Origin: PALSA-1296 sp037143335
GTDB lineage: Bacteria > Bacteroidota > Ignavibacteria > Palsa-1295
Direction of reading: 5' to 3'
NCBI GenBank assembly: GCA_037143335.1
Contig: JBAWZA010000029.1
Location: 1 to 9,001 of the forward strand
DNA: 9,001 bases
The notes beneath the pieces are model-generated. The model saw only the letters and a list, made by a program, of their open reading frames with translations, did no database searches and was not told where the DNA came from. The first letter of the stretch is position 1. The number at the start of each line of letters is the position of its first letter. Below are positions 1-5,776 of this stretch, one piece after another. Both the position numbers and the translations under genes were made by a program.

Positions 1-1115
1 GGCATCTTGCCGTTCGTGAATCCTTGATAGCGCACAGTAAGCATCTTACCAATCACACTCTTGGGATTCTTTAGAATCTCTTTGAGGACATCAAGAGAGC
101 CTTCCATCTTACAATCGAACTGACCGCCATTCAATGAAGTGCAAGTAAAGATGGCGCAGTCTGCCATACGACCACGGCCGGATTTTACTCCTGTGATCTC
201 GAACTCGGCATCATCGAACTCCTTGATCTTCTGTAGATTGTAAGATCGTTTGCCTTCGTATAGAGAATCGGCATTGCGTACCATTGTACCCTCATATCCG
301 GCTCCACGATCTTCAGTAAACTGTTCCATCAACTCCTCTGCATTGAGAGTGTAGGTTGTTTTTACAGCAACCAATGGACTCATAAGGTCGGCCTTCTCGA
401 TAATGTTTGAGCGTTCGTGAAACTCAAAGTCATCAATCATATCATAGATGTGATACTCCACCACTTCGTGTCCGGCCTTTGGTGTGACTTGTTTCACGAA
501 CGAAACGATTTCTTCAAACCGATTCTTGTAGGCGTGATTGTATAGTTCACCGTCACAGATCGTCCTATCTTCCGGCCCATCTCCATCGTGTTGTGGGAAC
601 TGATGTTCCAATGCCTTGATGATATGTGGCACACCTGTGATTGGTTTGCGTGTGCGTGTCCACAGAGTGGCCACACCCATCTCGATGATTGCAATGCAAC
701 GAATGCCATCGAGTTTGGGCTGAGAGTAGCACGGATACTCAATCTTACTTTCGTGATCCCTGAACTTATGTGCAAGCATTGGCTCCATTCCGCCGGTAAC
801 AAACTTTGTATCCACAACACCGGCTCGGGCATCACTCTGTGTCTTGGAGTATCCCGACTTCAGTTTCTTTTCCCATTGAGCAGTTGCCTCTGCAATGGCC
901 TGATCTTGGGGTGTAGTTTCATTGGACTTGCCGATGTTCTTGCCGTCACGGATAGTATCTGTGACCGTCTGCATCTTGCCGCCGATCTGACCGTACTCTT
1001 TGATGATACGATTGTCCTCAACAGAAATGCTCCATTGCTGGATACTTCCGTTTGAATTGAGGCTGTATAGTGGTGCGAAGTTTTTCATAATTTTTGTTTT
1101 CATTGTTGTTTTCAT
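1..1115 (-). CDS. ATP-dependent DNA ligase with N-terminal WGR-like domain (3' end outside window)
   Basis: Seals nicks in duplex DNA using ATP, presumably in phage DNA replication or repair. The reading frame is open from 1115 to the left edge (371 codons seen). Residues about 12-90 resemble a WGR domain (YGQIGGKMQT at 41-50, WEKKLKSGY at 81-89). The nucleotidyltransferase core follows with its motifs intact: motif I KLDGIR with nucleophile K134, TRTRKP at 153-158, DGELYNH at 188-194, EYHIYDM around 220-226, motif IV GYEGTMVR at 273-280, and motif V with K296/K298. An OB-fold-like segment begins near residue 305 (EFEITGVKSGRGRMAD). Only the extreme C-terminus is missing. The ATG at 1115 overlaps the previous stop as ATGA. 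In-frame ATGs at 1103 and 1088 are alternatives, and none has a strong Shine-Dalgarno. Ligase identity is secure; the WGR call is slightly less so. Confidence 0.93.
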   Translation of the reverse strand, partial: MKTTMKTKIMKNFAPLYSLNSNGSIQQWSISVEDNRIIKEYGQIGGKMQTVTDTIRDGKNIGKSNETTPQDQAIAEATAQWEKKLKSGYSKTQSDARAGVVDTKFVTGGMEPMLAHKFRDHESKIEYPCYSQPKLDGIRCIAIIEMGVATLWTRTRKPITGVPHIIKALEHQFPQHDGDGPEDRTICDGELYNHAYKNRFEEIVSFVKQVTPKAGHEVVEYHIYDMIDDFEFHERSNIIEKADLMSPLVAVKTTYTLNAEELMEQFTEDRGAGYEGTMVRNADSLYEGKRSYNLQKIKEFDDAEFEITGVKSGRGRMADCAIFTCTSLNGGQFDCKMEGSLDVLKEILKNPKSVIGKMLTVRYQGFTNGKM

Positions 1116-1429
1116 TTGGTTCGGGTTTTACGATTCAAGTCTTGATACGATGAGCTGATGTTGCATTTGATTCGAGGCATCGAACTTGTAAAGAGGGCAA
1201 TGAGTGCATTCGCACGCTTGTATCCTCTAACAGAGAACGAGTAATCTCGTTCGTTGGACATAAGGCAATACCCGCTACCCTTCTCGGATTGTTTGAAACT
1301 CTTTGGGAGTACATTGACAAGCATATCCAGCTTGTCTACTTGTTTACTTGAAAAGTTCAATTCAAATACTCGATTCTTGTTACGATGCGTTTCTTCTACT
1401 GATTTCATTGGTGTCATTTCTGTTTTCAT
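1112..1429 (-). CDS. Small hypothetical protein, paralogue of the adjacent upstream gene (105 aa)
   Basis: Function not recognised. From residue 8 (MKSVEETHRNKNR) it aligns without gaps to the next gene upstream (1735-1460), with about half of 89 positions identical, including RNKNR, LPK, VRG, KRAN and SSMP. The two are a tandem duplication. The protein is basic, with no signal peptide, membrane segment or known catalytic motif seen. The start at 1429 is supported by AGAAAG six bases upstream. It adds a seven-residue leader (MKTEMTP) that the paralogue lacks, and the ATG at 1408 is a possible alternative. The C-terminus is also longer than in the paralogue. The stop overlaps the ligase start as ATGA, so translation is probably coupled to the ligase. 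Confidence 0.8.
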   Translation of the reverse strand: MKTEMTPMKSVEETHRNKNRVFELNFSSKQVDKLDMLVNVLPKSFKQSEKGSGYCLMSNERDYSFSVRGYKRANALIALFTSSMPRIKCNISSSYQDLNRKTRTK

Positions 1430-1451
1430 TGTGGGCTTTCTGTTGGTTGTG
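1424..1451 (-). repeat. 28-bp direct repeat, copy 1: Shine-Dalgarno leader
   Basis: This stretch is identical to 1730-1757. Read on the minus strand it holds the CCAACAGAAAGCCCACA leader followed by ATGAAA. It provides the AGAAAG ribosome-binding site and start codon of the 105-aa gene, and here it lies in the short gap after the preceding stop codon. Confidence 0.85.
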
Positions 1452-1459
1452 TTTACGAT

Positions 1460-1735
1460 TTAACTGGCATATGATGCTGAATAGATATCACATTGGACTT
1501 GTGGCATACTAGATACAAAGTATTTAATTAGTGTATTAGCTCTTTTGGCTCCTCTAACACGGAAATTGCACTCTCGTCCTTTGGCAAAAGGTACTGACTC
1601 ATTGCGTTTTATAGATCTTGCAAATGTCTTGGGAAGTGTATGTACAATCATACCAAGGCGGTACACTTCTGCACTTGAAAAACACACCAAGAACATTCGA
1701 TTCTTGTTACGGATTGTTTCTTCTATTGATTTCAT
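1460..1735 (-). CDS. Small hypothetical protein, paralogue of the adjacent downstream gene (91 aa)
   Basis: Function not recognised. It is the second member of the tandem pair, with RNKNR at residues 9-13, LPKTF, VRGAKRAN and SSMP shared with the 105-aa protein. The frame could be extended upstream to 1873, but the start at 1735 is preferred: homology with the paralogue begins exactly at MKSIEET, AGAAAG lies six bases before this ATG, and the ATG overlaps the preceding stop as ATGA. No membrane segment or enzyme motif is visible. Two adjacent cysteine-containing, basic, roughly 90-residue proteins suggest a small nucleic-acid- or protein-binding family, but that is only a guess. Confidence 0.8.
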   Translation of the reverse strand: MKSIEETIRNKNRMFLVCFSSAEVYRLGMIVHTLPKTFARSIKRNESVPFAKGRECNFRVRGAKRANTLIKYFVSSMPQVQCDIYSASYAS

Positions 1736-1757
1736 TGTGGGCTTTCTGTTGGTTGTG
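1730..1757 (-). repeat. 28-bp direct repeat, copy 2: Shine-Dalgarno leader inside an upstream gene
   Basis: Identical to 1424-1451. Unlike copy 1, this copy lies inside the 3' end of the 79-aa gene, where the same bases encode its last residues (AQPTESPQ). It also serves as the ribosome-binding site and start of the 91-aa gene. The sequence is therefore used as coding sequence and as a translation-initiation signal at once. Confidence 0.85.
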
Positions 1758-1971
1758 CGAATATGGTGTAATCTAATACCGGCAAGGTCATTGCCTGTTG
1801 GTATGCGTCGATCTGAAGTTGAAGTCCGACTATGCCGTCTGTTGATGCCGGATAGGTCGATTGAATCGTACAAAGATCCGGCGTTTCGCCTTCGTAAAAG
1901 ACTTCTCGAATCGCAAAAGTTTCTTCTCCATCTTCAATGAATCTGATGATACGGTAGTTCCAATTTGACAT
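1732..1971 (-). CDS. Small conserved hypothetical protein, WNYR family (79 aa)
   Basis: Function unknown. The layout MSNWNYRIIRF..EETFAIREVFYEGETPDLCT....L..PVLDY resembles a widespread small uncharacterised family in bacteria and phages, recalled as WNYRVI...YAIHEVYYD...PVL. This rests on pattern memory, not a search. It is probably a small beta-strand-rich protein. It starts at 1971 as a TAATG overlap with the previous gene and ends as ATGA with the next, so it is translationally coupled on both sides. Its final eight codons coincide with the 28-bp leader repeat, so its C-terminus may have been reshaped when that leader arrived. Confidence 0.8.
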   Translation of the reverse strand: MSNWNYRIIRFIEDGEETFAIREVFYEGETPDLCTIQSTYPASTDGIVGLQLQIDAYQQAMTLPVLDYTIFAQPTESPQ

Positions 1972-2222
1972 TATACTATTTTACTTTCTTGGTTGATTTC
2001 TAGCGGTTTCATTCCTTGTTCCGGCGTGAATAATGCCTGATGATCTGTTACACGAACATTTCGTGTTTCAAATACCGGCACATTGTTTTCATAAATCGTT
2101 GAGAGAATCATTCTCGGATACTCCTCTGTTGTAAAGAATTGATGGTACGCTTCCGATGCAAACTTCTCGGCTTGTTCTACGCTCTCGCAAACAAACTCTA
2201 GTTGTAATTTTATTTCCGACAT
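1971..2222 (-). CDS. Small hypothetical protein (83 aa)
   Basis: Not recognised. It is an acidic 83-residue protein (MSEIKLQLEFVCESVEQAEKF...) with an amphipathic segment around SVEQAEKFASEAYHQF, then a likely beta-rich region and a charged C-terminus. No catalytic or metal-binding motif was seen. The start at 2222 has AGAAAG five bases upstream, within a CTAACAGAAAGTCACA leader very like those of the two paralogues downstream. The stop TAA shares a base with the next ATG. It lies 86 bases after the VWA/metallopeptidase gene and is probably in the same transcript. Confidence 0.78.
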   Translation of the reverse strand: MSEIKLQLEFVCESVEQAEKFASEAYHQFFTTEEYPRMILSTIYENNVPVFETRNVRVTDHQALFTPEQGMKPLEINQESKIV

Positions 2223-2307
2223 TGTGACTTTCTGTTAGGGTTTTGATTTCATTACGAATTAGAACATCTAATTCGCTTTCTGTTGGGAATCTTTGATCTG
2301 TCCACAT
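2089..2307 (-). CDS. Doubtful small ORF overlapping the 83-aa gene (72 aa)
   Basis: The ATG at 2307 lies one base after the VWA gene's stop (TAATATG). The same junction joins the CobS-like gene to its acidic neighbour, which is the reason to list this ORF. The first 28 codons (MWTDQRFPTESELDVLI...) fill the gap before the 83-aa gene and read plausibly. The remaining 44 codons overlap that gene in another frame and have no recognisable character. There is no Shine-Dalgarno. It could be a leader peptide, a coupling ORF or chance. Confidence 0.25.
   Translation of the reverse strand: MWTDQRFPTESELDVLIRNEIKTLTESHNVGNKITTRVCLRERRTSREVCIGSVPSILYNRGVSENDSLNDL
2256..2274. repeat. Perfect 8-bp inverted repeat between the VWA gene and the 83-aa gene
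   Basis: GAATTAGA, a three-base loop, then TCTAATTC. In the minus-strand transcript this forms a short AU-rich hairpin about 35 bases before the 83-aa start codon. There is no U-tract after it, so it is not an intrinsic terminator. It could mark an RNA-processing site or a small operator. Confidence 0.5.
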
Positions 2308-2308
2308 A

Positions 2309-4657
2309 TTATACGCAGATATTGTCGATGATGCGATTGAGAAGATTCTTACACATCACAGATTCTTTCATCTGTTTACGAAACGCCGAGCGAACAGCTG
2401 TTACACTTGATCCTTTATCTAGGGCCTGAAGTTCACCAATAGAATCTACTGAAGTATCCATCATTGCAGTTCCACGAATGACATACAATTCCTTGTATCC
2501 ACCCATTTTGCATCCGATTTCTGCCACAAAATATCCATCCTTTTTGTAGTTGTTGGACATAACAAGTTTTTTCTGCGCTTCTAAATCACATTCTTCTATA
2601 AGTTTCTTTTTCTCTGATTCAGTCATTCCGTATGTATGAACTTGGCCGTGTGGATTATTCAAGAAACTGTCCAACATTCTTGATCCACTCATAGATGACG
2701 ATTCGTTGAGATAGAATCCAAGCAGATTCGATCCTGTTTCCATCGAATGAATCCGAAGTAACACTTCTGTGTCTGTGCATTGCCATCCAAGTGCTGGACT
2801 CAATTTGATTTTTCCAACATCATATGTCACTTTTTTCTTTTCATTCACAACAAAAGATTTGTGATCGCTTGTAGGCTGTCTGACACCAACTCTGCCACCT
2901 TCGCCGTCAGTAAGCATAATCGTTGAAACGATCTGTATGTTGTTCTTTGCCTTGAACTGATTGACAATCTCTGTTGCAGCAACAACACATTCGTTCAATG
3001 GTGTTCCACTCAAGCGCAACACAGGATTCAACAAGTAGTACGAGTGTCGTGCGGCTTTGCCATAAACTGATGTGATCTGCAACATATTTGCCATAGCAGT
3101 CGTCATTTCTTTCATCGACATCTTTGATGAAACAAAGTTCAACAAAGAAAAATCACTGAACTCTAGGTATTGTGTAGTGGCCACAGCGGGTTCTTCGTTT
3201 TCATAGTTTGAACGCAATCTCTCTCCATTAGCCTTACTCCAAGAGTCAGCTTGGATTACTTCCATATCGGCTACATTGTAGTGTTCATCCCAACTTTTGT
3301 CTGTCTGTCGATTGAGATTGAGGTCAGCACGAATATGCACACTAGAAAAAGCATACACTTCAAATGGAATGTTGCATTTCTTGCAGAACAAAGCAATAAG
3401 AAAACATTGTCGCACCGTATCGTCGATGATGTTTGTCATTGAACTTGACCAATCCACAAACATAACGATGCCGTGATTCTTTCCATCACGAATAGTAAGG
3501 CTTCTCAAGAAGATATCATCATCGAATCGGTATTTCATCATCTTCACCGTATCAAGAATGCCGGTTTTAGCAGTTGATGATCTCTTGTGTGCATCTGCAG
3601 CTTTCTTCATTTCAAATTGTTTCACCAAAATTGCAACAGATTTGTTCGATGATCGAATAAACTTTTGGGTTTCGACAACGGCTGCAGCACGATTAGTTTG
3701 TACACAAGGATCGTTTGATTTGTAAGCCGACATTATGTGTTCAATTTCTTTTGGTGTGATGATGATGTTTTTGAGATTTGGCACAGGAAGCGAAACATAT
3801 GAAACATCTGTGATATCATCGGATACAAGCGTCTTGCAATTCTCGAGATAATTGTTATGCGTTTCTGCCATGGCCGGTGCGGTCAGTTGTTTCGATCCAC
3901 CCTTACTTGCTTTGATTCCGCCGTTAGGAGCATCTCCATCTTCATTTTTACGCTGTTTGCCATCTTCACCATCTGACTCACCATCATCTTCGCCATCTTC
4001 GGGTACATATTCCGGCGATTGTTTTGGATTGTTTGAGTTTTCGATTTCATATTCCCACAAATCTTTGACGATTTGCACAACATCATCGTATGTTTCGGAT
4101 GCAGCAATTCGATCCACGAATACCTTTTCGGCCGGTGAAAACTGCACATTCAAAGAAGTTTCTGCTGAAACACCCATCTTGAAGTGCAAATTGATTCGGT
4201 CGATGAGATGTGTTGGTGCTTTTGCGTGTGCGCCGAAGAAATCTCGTGCATCCAACTTTGCGTAGGCTGAAACAAAGTCACGGCGAAGGCCGGGATACTT
4301 CAGTTTCATCAACTTTTCGATTCGTGCATCTTCGATGATGTTGAGATACGCCATTGCAATGTGGCCGTGGGAATCTCCACCGATTTCTTGTGCATCAGCA
4401 TTCCACGGGCCCTTTGATTCGATCTTTGATTCTTTCTCCTGATCGTATGGAGTAAAGAGCGCATGGCCAACTTCGTGACCTACAAGCATATCATAGATAT
4501 CATCGGTCATATCTGACCACATAGGCAATACAAGTTGCCTGTTCTTGACATCGAACATTGCTGTTTCAGCCTTCACGCTGTGCGTTACAGAAATACCTTC
4601 TGTAGCCAGCAATTTTGCGAGTATACCTTTGGACTCTTTGGTTGTGTTTTTGGACAT
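2309..4657 (-). CDS. cobT: CobT-like protein: HEXXH metallopeptidase-like domain plus VWA/MIDAS domain (782 aa)
   Basis: Probable partner of a MoxR-type AAA+ ATPase. The N-terminal part carries GHEVGHALFTP (zinc-peptidase motif H61-E-x-x-H65) and NIIEDARIE at 106-114, which could supply the third metal ligand. An acidic low-complexity linker follows at about 219-243 (PEDGEDDGESDGEDG). A VWA domain then begins with MFVDWSSSM. The MIDAS residues are complete: D402, S404, S406, T552 (SGTPL) and D584 (LTDGEGG). The distance from D402 to T552 is about twice the usual one, implying an insertion of roughly 80 residues. The start at 4657 (MSKNTTKES) is chosen because the eight-residue upstream extension would lie inside the promoter. 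The cobT symbol follows phage annotation habit. No large chelatase subunit is present here, so a role in cobalamin synthesis is not supported. Confidence 0.9.
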   Translation of the reverse strand: MSKNTTKESKGILAKLLATEGISVTHSVKAETAMFDVKNRQLVLPMWSDMTDDIYDMLVGHEVGHALFTPYDQEKESKIESKGPWNADAQEIGGDSHGHIAMAYLNIIEDARIEKLMKLKYPGLRRDFVSAYAKLDARDFFGAHAKAPTHLIDRINLHFKMGVSAETSLNVQFSPAEKVFVDRIAASETYDDVVQIVKDLWEYEIENSNNPKQSPEYVPEDGEDDGESDGEDGKQRKNEDGDAPNGGIKASKGGSKQLTAPAMAETHNNYLENCKTLVSDDITDVSYVSLPVPNLKNIIITPKEIEHIMSAYKSNDPCVQTNRAAAVVETQKFIRSSNKSVAILVKQFEMKKAADAHKRSSTAKTGILDTVKMMKYRFDDDIFLRSLTIRDGKNHGIVMFVDWSSSMTNIIDDTVRQCFLIALFCKKCNIPFEVYAFSSVHIRADLNLNRQTDKSWDEHYNVADMEVIQADSWSKANGERLRSNYENEEPAVATTQYLEFSDFSLLNFVSSKMSMKEMTTAMANMLQITSVYGKAARHSYYLLNPVLRLSGTPLNECVVAATEIVNQFKAKNNIQIVSTIMLTDGEGGRVGVRQPTSDHKSFVVNEKKKVTYDVGKIKLSPALGWQCTDTEVLLRIHSMETGSNLLGFYLNESSSMSGSRMLDSFLNNPHGQVHTYGMTESEKKKLIEECDLEAQKKLVMSNNYKKDGYFVAEIGCKMGGYKELYVIRGTAMMDTSVDSIGELQALDKGSSVTAVRSAFRKQMKESVMCKNLLNRIIDNICV

Positions 4658-4773
4658 CCTCGTATTATACCATAATCTCATTGCTCGTCAAGCCCTTTTG
4701 ATGATATTTTTATTGCGGGCCACAATCCGGCCAGCATTGTGCCGCATTAGTGGGCCGTATTTACTATCAACTT
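4653..4773 (-). repeat. Duplicated promoter module, copy A (VWA gene)
   Basis: Matches 7035-7153. The 70 bases nearest the gene agree at about 87% (nine or so mismatches), from the first codons through the -10, -35 and an AT-rich block (AATAAAAATATCA). A GC-rich, poorly conserved but palindrome-bearing segment follows, and then a conserved GTTGATAGTAA box ends the module. Here the palindrome is CACAAT/ATTGTG at 4721-4741. Confidence 0.85.
4664..4691 (-). promoter_or_regulatory. Sigma70-type promoter of the VWA/metallopeptidase operon
   Basis: The -35 TTGACG (4691-4686), a 16-base spacer ending ATTATGG and a perfect -10 TATAAT (4669-4664). An A/T-rich tract just upstream of the -35 may act as an UP element. 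The -10 is followed by ACGAGG and then the ATG, so transcription should begin at or within a base or two of the start codon. Confidence 0.85.
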
Positions 4774-4778
4774 TCGAT

Positions 4779-4816
4779 AAAAAAAGGCCGCCAACAAAAA
4801 TCTCGTTGACGGCCTT
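4779..4816 (-). terminator. Intrinsic terminator of the CobS-like operon
   Basis: On the minus strand, AAGGCCG then CAAC pair with GTTG then CGGCCTT around one mismatch and a nine-base loop, followed by a run of seven T. It lies about 20 bases after the stop of the 113-aa gene and before the next promoter. Confidence 0.9.
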
Positions 4817-4836
4817 ATGTCAAATCAAATCACGCT

Positions 4837-5178
4837 CTAATCCATAGCTGAAACCAAAACTTCATAGTCTACTTTGGTGATCTTTGTCCACCAAACAATA
4901 TCATCTTCGTCGTGGCGTTCCATTTCGATTGAAAGCACATCAACGAACTTTCTTACGGCTCGTTCAATACTTTCGGTTGAAGTATCGCCGAACTGTTTGG
5001 ATTGGTGCATCCTCACAAGGGCGCTTACACCAAACCGAAGTACCGGCCGGTCTACTGTTTTCCGAACCTCATACCCATACAACTTTGCCACAGTTGTGAG
5101 CAAACCAAAGGTCTTGAACGAATCAGAAGTTGAGAATGAAAGCTGAATATCGAAATAATCTTGTGTCGGATCTTTCAT
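4837..5178 (-). CDS. Hypothetical protein (113 aa), last gene of the CobS-like operon
   Basis: Not recognised. A soluble, mixed alpha/beta-looking protein (MKDPTQDYFDIQLSF...) with a helical stretch around TESIERAVRKFVDVLSIEMERHDEDD and a C-terminal IVWWTKITKVDYEVLV segment. No membrane segment or catalytic motif was found. The start at 5178 is well supported: AGGAG lies seven bases upstream and the ATG overlaps the preceding stop as ATGA. Its place as the last gene of the ATPase operon, ahead of a terminator, suggests a role tied to that machine, but nothing in the protein itself shows one. Confidence 0.8.
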   Translation of the reverse strand: MKDPTQDYFDIQLSFSTSDSFKTFGLLTTVAKLYGYEVRKTVDRPVLRFGVSALVRMHQSKQFGDTSTESIERAVRKFVDVLSIEMERHDEDDIVWWTKITKVDYEVLVSAMD

Positions 5179-5429
5179 TGTTCATCTCCTGATTGCATTG
5201 CACTTTTAGCCCAACGGATGCCTTTTGGAGTCAGCTGGTATATAAAGTCGCCTGATTCATCGACAAGAACATCTACACGATCTGATTCAACCATTCTTTC
5301 GATTGCTGCTCCGATCTCTAGCATAAAGTTCGACTGTTGTTCGTCACTCAAGCCGACACACATACTTCGTATGCCGGCACTTGTGAGCGGTTCTAGTCCT
5401 TCTTCGTATTCAGGTTCTTGCTTACTCAT
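5175..5429 (-). CDS. Hypothetical acidic protein, possibly winged-helix-like (84 aa)
   Basis: Function unknown. The N-terminus is acidic (MSKQEPEYEEGLEP), followed by a helical region (EQQSNFMLEIGAAIERMVE) and a C-terminal VDVLVDESGDFIYQLTPKGIRWAK. The pattern of a hairpin then LTPKGIRWA recalls the end of winged-helix domains, but this is only a resemblance. The start at 5429 is preferred over 5450 because GGAG sits six bases upstream and the overlap with the previous gene is then only eight bases. The stop overlaps the next gene as ATGA. Confidence 0.75.
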   Translation of the reverse strand: MSKQEPEYEEGLEPLTSAGIRSMCVGLSDEQQSNFMLEIGAAIERMVESDRVDVLVDESGDFIYQLTPKGIRWAKSAMQSGDEQ

Positions 5430-5775
5430 CGTCATCTCCATAGTATTCATTCATGGCATCATAATCACGATCTTGCCCGTAGAATGCTGCTTCAGTTTCC
5501 GACATTTCACGATCATAACCATACACAAGTTCTCCACTCCACCGGCCTTGTGCATCATCTTCGGCATCCCAATTATCCTCATCATCAGCATCCGGCTTTG
5601 CGTCGATATCATCATCATCATCGAACGGATCAATTTCTTCATCCAATTCATCGACATCTTCAGACAATTCGGCTTCATCATCATCCATTGGCTCATCCCA
5701 AGTGATGTCCGGCATTTCATCGGCTTGAACCTTTGTATCAAAATCATCAGGATTGTATAGGTTTGGTGATTCCAT
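5422..5775 (-). CDS. Extremely acidic protein next to the CobS-like ATPase (117 aa)
   Basis: By my count 50 of 117 residues are Asp or Glu against five Lys/Arg, giving a net charge near -45. The acid is densest at residues 31-74 (DDDEAE..., then DDDDD at 52-56). The tail (residues 78-117) is Tyr-rich and less disordered in character (WSGELVYGYDREMSETEAAFYG). The start at 5775 is one base after the ATPase stop (TAATATG), with AGGAAAGAAGG six bases upstream, so coupling to the ATPase is strong. Known roles for such proteins include DNA mimicry, chaperoning of basic proteins and acidic docking regions. Some CobT proteins carry an acidic linker in the same chain. Which applies here cannot be told from sequence. 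Confidence 0.85.
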   Translation of the reverse strand: MESPNLYNPDDFDTKVQADEMPDITWDEPMDDDEAELSEDVDELDEEIDPFDDDDDIDAKPDADDEDNWDAEDDAQGRWSGELVYGYDREMSETEAAFYGQDRDYDAMNEYYGDDDE

Positions 5776-5776
5776 A

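Noticed and set aside
588..1055. Plus-strand frame of 155 codons with Cys and Leu runs
   Set aside because: Antisense to the ligase, which carries all its catalytic motifs on the other strand.
1736..1873. 46-codon N-terminal extension of the 91-aa protein
   Set aside because: Overlaps the 79-aa gene heavily, has no homology in the paralogue, and a good ribosome-binding site precedes 1735.
4658..4681. Eight-codon N-terminal extension of the VWA protein (start at 4681)
   Set aside because: The extension is made of the promoter spacer and -10 box; the ATG at 4657 matches the start geometry of the ATPase gene.
5581..5660. Repeated atcatc/tcatca triplets suggesting a simple repeat or CRISPR-like array
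   Set aside because: They are the Asp codons of the acidic protein and have no spacer-repeat pattern.
5161..5760. Plus-strand frame of 199 codons rich in Ile, seeming to be a membrane protein
   Set aside because: The Ile runs come from reading Asp codons of the acidic protein backwards; the minus-strand genes have strong ribosome-binding sites.
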